Shown here piece after piece: positions 12,831 through 24,900 of a stretch of 64,000 nt of DNA; within the stretch, counting starts at the first letter, position 1; the number at the start of each line of letters is the position of its first letter. The position numbers and the translations under genes were made by a program. Under the pieces are notes generated by a model. That model saw nothing but the letters and a program-made list of their open reading frames with translations. It did no database searches and had not been told where the DNA came from. The DNA comes from Armillaria gallica (taxonomy: Eukaryota; Basidiomycota; Agaricomycetes; Agaricales; Physalacriaceae), in NCBI GenBank assembly GCA_037576215.1, contig JBANDB010000020.1:1178001-1242000 (forward strand). The letters are read 5' to 3'.

Positions 12831-12885
12831 ACCCGGCTTATTACTTGGGAGTGTCAGTTATTAGTTCAGAAACAAATATCTATTA

Positions 12886-15800
12886 TCAATGTAATAGAGC
12901 CTCAGGGTATACAATATTCAAAGTATTTGTACCTTTTTCTGTATCTGTAAACAGAACTCGAATCTGTTGTCCAGAAGGGCAACGGCTAAGTGCTACATAC
13001 AGTTGTCTATGAGAAAAAACAGGAGTACATAAATCTAATCCAACATAAGTAACTGACTGTCCTTGAGACTTGTTGATTGTCATTGCAAAAGCCAACCTGA
13101 CTGGAAATTGGCAACGTGAAAATGCAATAGGAAGTTCAGCTGTATCTGCATTGATTGTGATGCGTGGGATGAAAACAGTCTTGCCTGCATTGTTACCACT
13201 GAGAAGACGACATTCCAATACATGGGGACGGAAACATGTGAGAATCATCTGTGTCCCATTGCATAGGCCATTTGCTGGATCCAGATTGCAGAGAAGCATA
13301 AGAGGACATCCAACTTTGAGAGCCAGCTTTGCACATGGCAATCCAGAGGCATTGAAAGTTTGAAGAAACTCCACTGGATAAAGAGTAGCAGCATCATCCA
13401 ACTCTTCCTCTATTGTCTTGTCTGTACTCCAATAGACTGTCTCTTGTCCTGGAAACATATCCAGAACCTGTTGATTAATTTCATCAGCATCATCATTGCA
13501 TCCAGAGAGAATTGTTCGTTCTAAAAAGAAACAGTCTTGGAAGTGGCCAGCTTGAATGTTTGGATAGATATATTGAATGAGTTCAGAGAGTGAATTGTTG
13601 ACCAGATGCATAGAAGCAGGAAGAGTGATAGTATGATCATCAGTAAATCCTTCACCTGCACCAACAGTAAGTAGCCAATGGGCAAACTCTACATTTTCAG
13701 GAGTCTGATCCAGACGCATGTTTTTCTTTAAATGAATAACTTCAATGTGAGGCCATAAAGGTGAATGGCGAAATGAAGCTGCAACAATCTGCTCCTGTGA
13801 TCCTCGTGATACAACTGGCAATGTCTGATGAAAGTCTCCTAAAATAAATAATCAGAAATGACAACCTATAGTAACTCAGAATAAACACACATACCACCAA
13901 AAAGTACAGTTTTTCCACTAAAAGGAGCATCCTTATTGCAGACATCACGAAGAGTACGATCAACAGTCTCAATATCATGTCGGTTCTGCATAGGAACCTC
14001 ATCCCAAATGATGAGAGAGGTTCGACAAAGAAGTTCAGCTAAGTGAGTCCCTCTGCGAATGCTGCATGTTGTATCATCACATGAGGGAATTGGAATTTTG
14101 AAAGTGCTGTGGCTGGTATGCCCTCCAACTAAGAGAATTGCTGATATACCGGAGGAGGCACAGGTCAATGCAATCTTTCCTTGAGCACGAACAGCAGCAG
14201 CAATAGTATTGCACACAAAAGTCTTTCCACCACCTCCAGCACTATGCAGAAATACCAATTTCCCTCGTTCATTCATAGCAGAGTCAAACACAGTATTATA
14301 GGCAGTCTTTTGCTCCTCATTGAATGTTTGAAGATTATTTGCAACTAATTGCTGCAGAGATGGGATATCATAAGCCAGCTGTGCAGCCAGAAGAGGGTTA
14401 TCTTCATAAGCAGCCCAGTCCATGATAGAGGCTGGCATCTGGGTCCACTCAGAGAGACGACGACCATGAGATTGAAGAAGCTTATTGATAAGATGGAGAC
14501 CAAAATCATAGAGCTGAGCATCTGTTGGATTTGGAACATCACATTGGCGAAGCTTATGTGCTAAATCATCACAAATGTTCTCCTTGAACTCCTCCCACAG
14601 CTCATCTGGCTTTGCTGGCTGGCAGAAGAGAAGAAGGGTCACAAATAGTGATTGTAACTGTGCTCCTGACTGCATAATAGCTGCCTCCTGTAAGCATTGT
14701 CTCCATTCATTATCATTTTCCAGCAATCCCATAGCAATGCATGCTTCTTTAAAAGTAGCACACTCCACATTGCTGATAGTGCGTAAGTGTTGGAAGGATT
14801 GAGCACCAGCAACAGCAGTCAAAAGAAGCCGTAGATAGAACCGCTTGCCAGATGAGGGGGCAGCCTGATACATCCGGCCAATGGTAACACCAATAGTTGT
14901 GTATCTTTGATGTGGATTCCAGCGTTTCTTGCTCTTGTTCCAGGTATAGTGGGCAGGAATGTCTTGATACAGATACTGATGTGCACTGGGATCTCTTTTG
15001 TTGAGATCAAACCATTGTAACAGAGTAGTTGTCTTTGCCTCTGCAGCTGCTAACACCTCTTCTGGACTCTCATTCTCATTATATGTGATAAGCTGTTCAT
15101 CAGGAAGATGGACCTGAAGACAGACAACATTTGGCTCCTCCTGATGTAGCCGAAATGAAAAGATTCTCCAGCATGATTTAATAGCAGAGATGTAGCATGC
15201 ATCCAGAAACTCCTTAATCTCATCATGATCCTGAACCTCTAATGTAGTCCTGTCATGGCCCTTGTAGATATATTTATGGATATATTTGATGGCCTTGACA
15301 GAAACACAAACCTCCACATTGATGTGACAGTTATATTTTGCACTGAGATAAGGATTGTATATGACAATATCATGGTTGGTATAGACAGTATGGGTTTGAC
15401 CACATATTTTAACATACTCATGACCATTGTTAGAATGTGCCAAATTGAGATATCCATCATTGGTGAATTCAGTGTGCTCATTAAATTCTTTTGGAAAGTT
15501 CTTTGTACACTGACCATCAGGCCCCTTGCGGCGGTGATCACATGGACCATGGACCATACATCTGGTAACAATCTCATAAAGAACTGGCTGAGTAACAGGG
15601 TCAGGAATCTGGGCACATGAGACTGAATCAGCATCAGCAGGTGTGCAAATCTTGTCTTCAGGATCCAGAAAAATCAAAAGATGCATATGAGGGAGTCCAC
15701 GCTTCTGAAATTCAATAGTATGCACCATAGCCCTGACTTTTCCAAATATTCCACCCTTCTTGATTTCTTCCAGTAAAGCCTCCTTCTTCAACTGGAAAAC

Positions 15801-17609
15801 CTTGGCCACAATATCAGGTCGATCCTCCACTTTCTGATTTGGTCCATCTGTATGCTTCAGAGCCTCAACAATTTCTGGCCACTGTGGGTTTGCTGTCATT
15901 GTAAGAAAGATATCTGGCTTCTGCAAAGCTCTACAAATTGCCATAGAATCCTGATACAGCTGATACATTGCATGGGGACTGCCAGTGTGTGATGATGGTA
16001 GGACAATATGCTGGCCAGAGTCTTGCAATCCATCTGCATTAGTAGCTACATCCACCACTCCCTTATACAGATCTGCATGGATAGTTTTCTGATTGTTCCG
16101 AACCCAGTTGAGATTACTTTGTTCAATTGAAGCCCATGATTCCACAATATACTGTTGGTAGAGTGGTCCTCCTCTATACAATGGTGCATTTAGTTCAATT
16201 CCTGGACGATCATGGAGGCAGTAAGCATAATACATATGCTGAGTAATCTTTTTCTGTTCTCTATGTTCACTTGTTTCAGTCTCTTTCAGCCGCATATGTA
16301 TATTCCAACCCAATTCTCCATGTGGAAAAAGAAGAACATAATGAAGAGATTGATAACTTGGATGAAATTGGCTAATGCACTTGAGAGAATGATCATGCAT
16401 ACGTAAAACAATATCTCGATCATTTTGAACAGGCTCAGATCCATCTCCAGGAATAATAGCAGCCAACTCATTTACTGTTGGAAGATTATACCGTCACCCA
16501 TCAGTACCACCACCCACATGCAATCGTACCTCAATATTTAGATACTCTTCATGGGGCTTGTTCTTCATAATGAGATATGTATGACGATACAAAGCCACAT
16601 ATGGATTCACATTCTGCAATAAATCTTGTAGTTGAGACATGATTTCAGGATTTAAGTTAGGATTGCGGTGATTACGCATACTCAATGCCTCTGCTGGATC
16701 ATGTATATACAGCTGTGCATAAGACAATTTCCCTTCTTCCTGAGGCAGCAGGGATCCCATCAGATGATGAAGCTCGCCAGATACATGAAAGCAGTATGGT
16801 CCTGAAGAGTTGGTAATTGCCTCATCAACTTTTACAGCTACAGATGTAAATGCCAATGCTGCATTATACTGTCTAATATCTTGTAAGAAGGCTTTTGACA
16901 ATGGATTGTTGCCACAAAGAAGATTTTGAAGAATGGCAGGAGCAGGAAGAAGAGGAGGTAATTTGACCTGCCCTTGTAGACAGCATATCCCAAATTGCGG
17001 TGTAACTCTTGACTTATGCTTAAGTCATTCATCATTCCAATGTAATGCTCCACAATATTCACAAATGCAATTTCTACTTCCAATATCATACTGAGCATAC
17101 ACCTCAGCATATGGACGTCTTGCCAGAGGAAGTTGTACAGGAATAGCATGTGGTGGTTGATGCTGATGTGGTAGGGGTAAAGGTGGCTGCAGAGGTGGTG
17201 ACTCTCTTATAGGTGATGGTGATTGCTGGTGATGCTCAGCAGAAGTTTCTTGGTCAATATTTTGTAGTGGCTCAGTGTGTGGAGGATGAATTTCAATAGC
17301 TCTCCCTCGCCCATGTCCTCGACCACCACCACGTGCATGGCCTTGTGGACCTGCAGGAAGCTGTGGAACAGAAGTACTATCAAATGCAGATGACTGCCCT
17401 TCAGGAGCTCCACTATGTAATTGTCTACGACGTCTACCTCTGGTGGGAAAAACAGGCAGAGATGGTACTACAGGCATAGGATGTTCACGTGGATGATCTA
17501 ACTGAGATGAAATATGGGTCTCAGGTGGTATATTAAAACGTGGAAGTTCAATATTAGGATCAGGACCTGGCCATGGTGATCGCTCACGACGGATAGAGGG
17601 GGAGGTCAT
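12886..17609 (-). pseudogene. RepHel Helitron transposase, copy B, nearly intact
   Basis: Same architecture as copy A. Exon 1 runs from ATG 17609 to 13895 in one frame; the intron is 13894-13839 (56 bp, GTATGTG to TTTTAG); exon 2 is 13838-12886. From the internal ATG at 16466 an 866-codon stretch is open, with the HUH motif HMH at about residue 260, the paired-Tyr motif KYIHKYIYKG near 395, Walker A AGGGGKT near 742 and Walker B LIIWDEV near 815. Exon 2 adds the last helicase motifs TINKSQGQS and YVALSR. Two in-frame TGA codons at 17025-17027 and 16494-16496 separate the N-terminal Pro-rich/Cys patch and a middle segment from the rest; both are also present in copy A. A further 5' exon is suggested by an acceptor TTTTAATAG just before 17721 and a donor GTATGT about 55 bp upstream. 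Alternative: the protein starts at 16466, but that would drop the N-terminal region. Confidence 0.94.
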
Positions 17610-18120
17610 CTGAAGGCACTGAAGATGATCCTGCTCCCGTTCTGCATGACGATTCTGCTCTGGTGTAACTGGAGCTGGAAAATCGAAATGATCATTCTCT
17701 CTGGTAGGAGTAGATGGAGACCTATTAAAAGAAAGTCATGAGCACTGATTTTAGAAAATTAATAGTGGTACATACATCACAGATATATGGAGAGGTGGAA
17801 AATAGTAGTAATTTTGTGTGAGAAAGAGGCAAAGACACCTGCAGAGAAAATCAGAAACAAAACTTCAATCAAAGATTGATAGACAGTACTGTGAGAGATC
17901 CCAAAAATCCTTATTATATGTAAAAGTTGCCTGAGATGATACACTGTGAGGGAGAGAGTGGAACAGAGCAGAGGGTAAGAAGGAAAGGTGCCAGGCTTGA
18001 ACAGCACCATAGCAGCATGGCAAAGTTGAAACTCAGCCAGAATTGGCCAGGCCATGGCAATGGCCGGAAAATTCAAAGTCCGCCTTATTATGTCATCATC
18101 AACCTGTATTAATATATAGA

Positions 18121-18225
18121 CAAGCCTATGCCCCGTGTCTTCGTCATGATTGCCAGACCCTCGTACCTTGGGTCCTGGCAACCTGACTGCAACACGGGAC
18201 TTCGGCTTGTTGGGGCCTGCCCCAA
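18121..18225 (-). repeat. 3' terminal palindrome and hairpin of element C
   Basis: Same organisation as in element B: an 89-bp palindrome (18121-18209) bounded by CAAGCC and GGCTTG, followed by the 16-bp hairpin TTGGGGCCTGCCCCAA. Substitutions relative to B are few. Confidence 0.82.
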
Positions 18226-18588
18226 ACCTGGCTTATTACTATGATATCTTGTTGAATCTCTGTTATTTCTTTGGAGCCACTGCAACAGAGCAAAATAGTT
18301 TTTATAAGTGCCATAAAGCTTTGTTCTGTTACTTCTGTAAACCATGTAATGAATGGGTAGGGAATCCCATGATTTGGTTGATCATTGTTAATAGCTATCA
18401 CTACTGGCAGGAGAGAGGGAGAGCTATATATTCAGGTTCTTATGTCCCTGACTTGGATATCTGACATGGTGGGCTGCCATGGTCATTATTTGAACTCTAA
18501 TAATTTCTATAAGACTTACATCTATTGACATTCATTGCTTGTTGTCAATTTGTTGCTCAATCATTGCTCATTGCTTGATACTCGCTTT

Positions 18589-18932
18589 GAGAGATCTGCA
18601 CTGTACTCATATTTATGGAATTATGAGACAGTTGATACAGGTACTGTATGCAATTTTGGGATCCAAAAAAAATACAGGTCCTGTACAGGTTCACTCAATA
18701 TAAATAATTTTGTCTATAATTTACTGTGATCTAACAGATACTAACCTTATTTGTGTATCTAAAACAAATTTGATCCAAAAAAATCTTGGAGTCACTCAGC
18801 ATTATCATAAATATGGTTGATAGGTATGGTTACAACCCATACCATTGACAGTTTCAGCCCATATGGTGACAGTACAGGTCAACCCATATATTTGATGGTT
18901 GTATCCATATATAGATATGGTGCGGATCCCTA
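18589..18932. mobile_element. 344-bp hAT-like MITE (family X) nested in C
   Basis: Flanked by an 8-bp target duplication, CTCGCTTT (18581-18588) and CTCACTTT (18933-18940), one mismatch. The ends are inverted: GAGATCTGCACTGTA at the left and the complement of GGTGCGGATCCCTA at the right. Element D lacks it at the matching position (around 20583-20595), showing the empty site. An 8-bp duplication with TAGRGAT-type ends is typical of hAT elements. It has no coding capacity. Confidence 0.75.
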
Positions 18933-20227
18933 CTCACTTTGTTGCTATAGCATGAATAAGTGGTCTCAGTTGAAGCTCAGTTAGGAGCCAGTCACACCAA
19001 TGATGTGCTATAGGGAGAATAGAGGCTTGGTAGAGGCAGCAAAATTGAAACTCACCTGGCCTGCACTGTGGTATGGCAATGGCCATTTATGACATGGTAA
19101 CTGAGTAAGCATGTCATAGCTGAATTGTTGAAGCCAAAGCCCTCTGGAGCACCTCACATGCTGACATCCCATCTTCTTGCTTGTCATTGCAACAACCCTG
19201 TTCTTGGACATTATGACTATTAGTTCATTTCTGTGTTTTAGTCATTACTTAATAATACTTATGTTCCCTTGCATCCTCAGACTTTAAAGTGCTGTACTAT
19301 TTCAACTGTAAGTTCACCTAACACCTAACAGCAGACTCTGAACTGAGCTTATTTCATATATTCTAATGCCTAACAGAGGGGTCTGAACTGACATCCATGC
19401 AACCCAAAATAGCACTAAAATTTGCCTCTTGAATGTCATTTTTCATGCATAACTACAATAATCTATGTGATTCTGACTTCCTGCTCATCTTCCTGTAGTA
19501 CTACATGTACTATGATTTTACACCAAAGCTCAGGCCATGCTGGCTGAACTTGGCTGAACTGAACTGATAAGTCCTAATGCCTAACATCAGTGTCTGAACT
19601 GACAACCCAATGAACTACTGTCCTAATGCCTAACAGTGGCTGAACTTATGGGTGAAATAGTACAGTAGTATGTATACCTCATATTTTGTACTCGTCACCT
19701 CAGCTTGTTGCTCTACATTGACAGAGAAAGGCTGAGTGTGGCATGTATTCTTACATGAATGGTCTCCTTGCCATTTCTACCTGCTGGGGGAAGGCTTGCC
19801 AAAGCCTCATAATAAGTAAATTATGGCATAGTCAGTACATATATATGTGTTACCTGTCCTTGGATGGTCTCCTGGCCCCTGATCCTACCTGCTAATTTTT
19901 CATTTGATGTTTGTTGTTCACTCATTGCTCAATGCTCATTGTTTGATACTTGCTTTGGAGCTTACAGCATCCTGTCAGCATATATAGTTAGCAGATAGTC
20001 TTAGTTCAGCAAATACTAGGTGCCATCCATGCCAATGATGTGCCATGGGGGGATTGCAGAGGCAGCACCACAGAGAAATTGAAGCTCATCGCCGTAGAGA
20101 GGCGGCAGTAATGGCAGTGCAATGAAATTGAAACTCAGCCGGATTGGTCTGTGGGATGGCAACGGCCAGAAATTCAAAGTCTGCCTTATTATGTCATCTT
20201 CGCTACCTGTCTTAATATATAGATAGA

Positions 20228-20271
20228 CAAGCCTATGCCCTGTGACTTCGGCTTGTTGGGGCCCGCCCCAA
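20228..20271 (-). repeat. Shortened 3' terminal structure of element D
   Basis: CAAGCC and GGCTTG (20228-20255) survive, with 16 bases between them instead of about 77, followed by the hairpin TTGGGGCCCGCCCCAA (20256-20271). The missing part corresponds to the nested palindrome core of A, B and C; palindromes are prone to such deletion. Confidence 0.75.
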
Positions 20272-20905
20272 ACCTGGCTTATTACTATGATATCTTGTTG
20301 AATCTCTGTTGTTTGTTTGGAGCCACTGCAATGGAGCAAAATAGTTTTTTTGAGTGCCATTGTAAGCCATGTAATGGATGGGTAGGGACTCCCATGATTT
20401 AGGTGATCATTGTTAATAGCTGTCATTACTGGCAGAAGAGAAGGAGAGAGAGATATTCTGGTTCTTATGTCCCTGACTTAGATATCTGACATGGTGGGCT
20501 GCTTTGGTCATCATTTGAACTCTGACATTGACATTCAATGCTTATTGTCAACTTGTTGCTCAATTGTTGCTCATTGCCTGATACTCATGTTGTTGCTATA
20601 GTGTGGATAAGTAGTCTCAGTTGAAGCTCAGTTAGGAGCCAGTCACACCAATGATGTGCTGTGGGAAAAGTAGAGGCTTGGTAGAGGTAGCAAAATTGAA
20701 ACTTACCTGGTGTACACCCATGCTATGGCAATGGCTGTTTATGGCATGGTAACTGGGTAAGCATGTTATAGCTGAATTATTAAAGTCAAAACCCTCTGGA
20801 GCACCTCACATGCTGTCATCCCATCTTCTTGCTTGTCATTTCAATGATCCCCTTCTTGGATTTTATGACTTAGTTTGTTTCCATGTTTTAGTTATTACTT
20901 ATGTT

Positions 20906-21239
20906 TAGGGATGTGCATTGCACCATTACAGATATGACCATAGACTGTATAAAAATTATTGGCCATGGTATAGTATAGTTGATATCATATCTGTACTGTG
21001 TCCATACCATTGTCTGTATACAGATATCTGGTGCCAAAGGGTGAGCATTATGCATTTCTTTTAGGTCATAGGTACTGACCTTTATGACATAAGATAGTCT
21101 TCTGTCCCTCCCTCAACAACTGTATTCAAACTGTATAAATATAGCCATATTTTAGGCCATTAGAGTTGGCCACAGAACAGACCCATATCTGTATACACCA
21201 TACATAACTACTATACTATAGGTACAGTACACATCTCTA
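20906..21239. mobile_element. 334-bp hAT-like MITE (family Y) nested in D
   Basis: Perfect 8-bp target duplication CTTATGTT (20898-20905 and 21240-21247). The terminal inverted repeats are TAGGGATGTGCATTGCACC on the left and the complement of GGTACAGTACACATCTCTA on the right. Element C has the uninterrupted site ACTTATGTTCCCTTGC near 19258. TAGRGATGTG-type ends with an 8-bp duplication indicate the hAT superfamily. No coding sequence is present. Confidence 0.82.
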
Positions 21240-21251
21240 CTTATGTTCCCT

Positions 21252-21604
21252 TAGGGATCTGCACTGTACCTGTATTTATGAAATTATGGGACAGTTCATA
21301 CAGGTACTGTAACTGTACCATAGAGATTTGGGATCCGGAAAAAATACAGGTGCAGTATGAGTTCGCTCAATATAGGTATTTCAGCTTGAAATTTGCTATG
21401 ATTTGACAGATACTGACCTTATTTGTGTATCCAGAGTGACTTTGGTCCAAAAAACCATTGAAGTCACTTGGCATTGCCAGAAATATGGTTAACAGGTATA
21501 GTTACAACCTGTACCATTGACAGTTTCAGCCCATATGGTGACAGTACAGGTTAACCCATCAATTTGATGGTCATATCCATATACAGATACAGTGTGGATC
21601 CCTA
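21252..21604. mobile_element. 353-bp hAT-like MITE (family X) nested in D
   Basis: Same family as 18589-18932, here bounded by TAGGGATCTGCACTGTACC on the left and CAGTGTGGATCCCTA on the right, with target duplication TGTTCCCT (21244-21251) and TATTCCCT (21605-21612). Its site differs from that in C, so the two insertions are independent. Its left duplication overlaps the right duplication of MITE Y, so it inserted next to, and probably after, MITE Y. Confidence 0.78.
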
Positions 21605-22221
21605 TATTCCCTTGCTTTCTCAGACTTTAAAGTAGTATATATACCTCATATTTTGTACTCATCATCTCAGCTTGTTGCTCTACATGGACAGAAAAAGGCT
21701 GAGTTGAGTTGTTCTGTATTTCTTGTATTTATGCCTTACTTACATCTCATAGCATAGCACATATCCTTGTATAAATGGTCTCCTTGCCATTTCTAACTAC
21801 TGGGAAAAGGCTTGAGCCTTATCAAAGCCTCATAATAAGCAAATTATGGTATAGTCAGTACATGTATATGTTTTACCTGTCCTTGGATGGTCTCCTGGCT
21901 CTCAATCCTACCTGCTAATTTGTCATTTGATGTTCAATATTGCACAATGCTTTTTAAACTTGCTCAATACTCACTTTGCAGCCTACAGCATGCATAATTG
22001 GTAAATGGCCTATATTCAGTGAGTACTGAGTACCATCCATGCCAATGATGTACCCTGGAGGGATTGTGGAGGCAGCACCACAGCAAAATTGAAGCTCATC
22101 ACTGTAGAGAGGTGGCATGCAATGAAATTCAAACTCAGCCAGATAATGCCATGGTCTGGCAATGGCCAGAAAATTCAAAGTCAGCTTATTATGTCATCAT
22201 CGACCTCTCTTCATATAATGA

Positions 22222-23305
22222 TAGCAGTATGATAGGTGTTATAGATGCTGTAGGCTGCAAAATTCCCTATACCACCTATACCCTCCATAAGGATGGGAAA
22301 TTACTGATGCAGTAGTAGTCGGGGTAACAGTAGTAAGAGCAGTAGCAGCCTGGAATCTATAGAATCTATTAAGTGTTCAACCATCCTGGGAACATCTATG
22401 AGGTTGCTTCTGTAAATGAATACCCTTATTTCGTTCCTCCAAGTGGCAACAGCCCGATGAAGTCGGCCCGAATTGTGCCGGAAACTGTCTTGAACTCGGA
22501 ATAAAGACCGGTTGAATATAGATTTCTAGCTGCGAGCAATGTGATTTTTCTCCATCACAAACATTTCCCTCCTTATAATATTCGGAGATATTTCCACCTT
22601 TATGAGATGAAGGTTGCAAGGTTCTTGACCTTGCTTCAATGTTCTCTGCCCTCCACCAATATCGCTTTGAGTACATCATTGTAAGAAAATCTTTTCAATA
22701 TTTACTCGACTGGAGCTGTATGGAACCTATGGAAACACAGGTAATTTCAGTGTGCTTAAATGGAAGATGGGACTGCTGTCGTGCTCAGCAATAATTCCTC
22801 CAAGTTTCCTAGAGTGGTTAGGCAAGCTGTACAACAGCCGAATAGCTCTAACCCTGGCAGTATTCTTTCCATAGAATGGCACAGTGCCTGCCCCATCTCA
22901 TGGACCTCTACATGGCTCTATGGGGACCATCATATCACAACAATAGTTCATTCAAGGTCATCTCATGTGGCCATTGTAACGGTAAAATAGATGTGTCAGT
23001 ATTAAAAACCTACTGTCCTCGTTACTAACTAGATATACTCAGTGAAAAACGTCCTGTTCATAATATTCATTACCATCAGACCAGCGTGACTCCCAGCCAT
23101 TCAAATGATGCCTCATTTTCGCCCATTTTGGTCATCCAATACTTATCAAGTACATGAAGGCCATAGATACCTCTGAAATTACAAGTACTGCAACTTGTTG
23201 CGTGCCATTGACCAAGGATTTCATTTCTATCTTACCAACAGCTTCCTCTAGGATCATTTTCTTAGACCAGCTTCAGTTTCGCTATGTCGGCATTGTCAGA
23301 TAACA
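22222..23305. other. no supported gene
   Basis: This is the 5'-side flank of the Helitron array. It has short open frames on both strands, none with recognisable domains; the plus-strand frame near 22760-22990 has protein-like composition but no identity. Confidence 0.4.
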
Positions 23306-24900
23306 GTGAGGCTTCTCTCTCATTCGTCTGCTTTTCCACCATCTCTCATATTGATGTATTCCGATGCCCTACCAGACACCTTGCTACAGCAGCAGCAAAA
23401 TCACTGTTCAATACAGAGATCATGGTCTAGCATGTCGATGAACGCGATCATCAAACCACGTCCTCCTCTTGTTTGTCTGAAACCACAAAGGGAAAAAGCT
23501 GTGGAAACGGCACAACAGTTACGTGTTGGACTAGCCACACTTGATAAAAGCTCGTCTTCGCAAGAAATAACACTGCCCCTTCTAGTTACTCCAGGATGCT
23601 CCAAAAAAACAGCAGCCATACAGTCAATCCACCCATCACCGTCGTTCATCCCATCCTCCATCAGTATACATGATAAGGTGAAGTTGGATGAACCCAGTCC
23701 AACACTCAGGCCACCCGCCCTACTTCTCCTTCGAAAAAAGTCTTCGCAGGATGGAATGCTGGCCCTTGCTGCAGGAAATACGGAGAAGATACAGACACAG
23801 GAATTGATGTAATATGGGCAAGCTCCCTCACCACCACAGCATGGTCAACATCCACCATCATTCGTTCCGTCGTCAACCTTAGTGCATACAGCATTTGACA
23901 GGATTGATTCGCCGCTCAGTATACCAGTTCTTGCTACGAGGTCGCCAAACAATTTAATTTGGTACCATGCTCCTGATGCACCAGTACTCACGGATATGAT
24001 ACTGCCACCACAGGTAAATCTGACAGAATACGAGCTTGTCCATCCACCACCTGGTCCACCCCAGCAGTTTTGCCGTGGGCCTCCTCTGGGCCCATACTAT
24101 CTGCCCAACATGTACGCATCTCCACTCCCTCCACTGGTGCTACCACTGCAGGCACACCTTGCGCTACCTGCTGATCAATCTTTAATCATTTACTGTCTAA
24201 CAAGTGATGGTGCTCCACTGTGGCCTTTTCTAAGGTTTTGTTTGACCACAATTTGCCTCACAGTAGAACAGCATTGGGACGTATATCGACAGTATTATTG
24301 TGATTCTCTTGCAAGGCTTCCACCAAGTACCAAATTCACAGAGGCCGCTGAGTGCATTGCATATCAAAACATGGTGAGGCATCTTCAAAATGACTTGGAC
24401 ACTCTCTCATCCAGTGATAGGCCGCCATCGACCTCGTGATGATGGCTCTTACTCAGCTCGGTTTCTTGGTATCATGTCCAAAGTTATTTCCTTTTGCCCT
24501 AGAATGGTTTTCAATGCGCACCCATAACAGAACAAGTCAGAAAATAAGTCACCTGCCTTATCAGGCGAGGTTGCTGTCTGCGCCGGAATCACAACCCGGA
24601 TTTCACACTCCCTGGACTGCCTTGCCAGATGTTGATAAAATTTACTACAAGCTGAAGGCAAGCCTGGAGATGCATCCAACCCCATTTCTTTCACAGCCCC
24701 CCCAGCTATCGGTAAGAGTTATTTTGCTCAGTCAGCCAGTCCATTGGACCCTTAATGTTCATTTAGTCCTCGTACCTGGTGATAGCCTCCAGTCAATATC
24801 TTTATTGGTAACTCTGAGGGCCCTTCTAGAAGTCCGAACCTACACATTCAGCTGCCCGCTTCCCCTGGGCAACCCTCACATCACTACCTCATCTTCTTGA
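23306..24900 (+). CDS. uncharacterised Pro/Ser-rich open frames
   Basis: Three consecutive plus-strand frames, 23306-23812, 23882-24439 and 24436-24900, of 154-185 codons each. The first is Ser/Gln-rich, the second Pro-rich at its start and then contains a more globular stretch (EQHWDVYRQYYCDSLARL and KFTEAAECIAYQNMVRHL). They may be exons of one gene (an acceptor-like CCACAG lies near 24012) or decay products of one. I see no domain that I can name and no clear first exon. Confidence 0.28.

Larger units (their letters stand above)
12726..18120 (-). mobile_element. Autonomous-type Helitron, copy B
   Basis: Element of 5395 bp, TC at 18120-18119 and CTTG ending at 12726, directly followed on the minus strand by the TC of copy A. 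Gene content and order are identical to copy A. It is the better preserved of the two coding copies: a single uninterrupted 866-codon frame covers the Rep nuclease and the first half of the helicase. Confidence 0.92.
18121..20227 (-). mobile_element. Non-autonomous Helitron, copy C
   Basis: Element of 2107 bp with no transposase sequence. It shares its first roughly 100 bases (TCTATCTATATATTAAGACAGG, then GATGACATAATAAGGC) and its last roughly 110 bases with A and B, and its interior with D. Trans-mobilisation by the A/B transposase is the natural inference from the shared ends. The interior contains repeated CTAATGCCTAACAG and TCTGAACTGA motifs (about 19320-19640) and a nested small element at 18589-18932. 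No coding content is recognised. Confidence 0.82.
7335..22221 (-). mobile_element. Four-unit head-to-tail Helitron array (D-C-B-A)
   Basis: Reading the minus strand, four elements follow each other with no base between them: D 22221-20228, C 20227-18121, B 18120-12726, A 12725-7335. The first three end in the bases CATAGGCTTG (A ends in TATGCTTG) and each starts with TC followed by a TATAT-rich stretch: TCTATATAATAAG in A, TCTATATATTAAT in B, TCTATCTATATATT in C and TCATTATATGAAG in D. A 5' TC start, a subterminal 3' hairpin and insertion between A and T without target duplication are the known hallmarks of Helitrons. The outer flanks here are A on the 5' side and T on the 3' side, so the whole block replaces one A|T junction. 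The terminal CTTG departs from the canonical CTRR. Confidence 0.88.
20228..22221 (-). mobile_element. Non-autonomous Helitron, copy D
   Basis: Element of 1994 bp, 5' end TCATTATATGAAGAGAGG at 22221 preceded by A on the minus strand, 3' end CTTG at 20228. The interior resembles copy C. Its 3' end has lost about 67 bp, the core of the terminal palindrome, but keeps the CAAGCC/GGCTTG pair and the adjacent hairpin. Two nested small elements interrupt it (20906-21239 and 21252-21604). No transposase sequence is present. Confidence 0.8.

Noticed and set aside
16466..17027. Introns that would remove the shared TGA codons of transposase copy B
   Set aside because: The only GT..AG pair around the 16494 stop spans about 25 nt, too short for a fungal intron, and the frame is conserved on both sides of each stop.
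7335..22221. CRISPR-like or satellite array
   Set aside because: The repeated units are kilobase-sized Helitrons with transposase genes; no short regularly spaced repeats are present.
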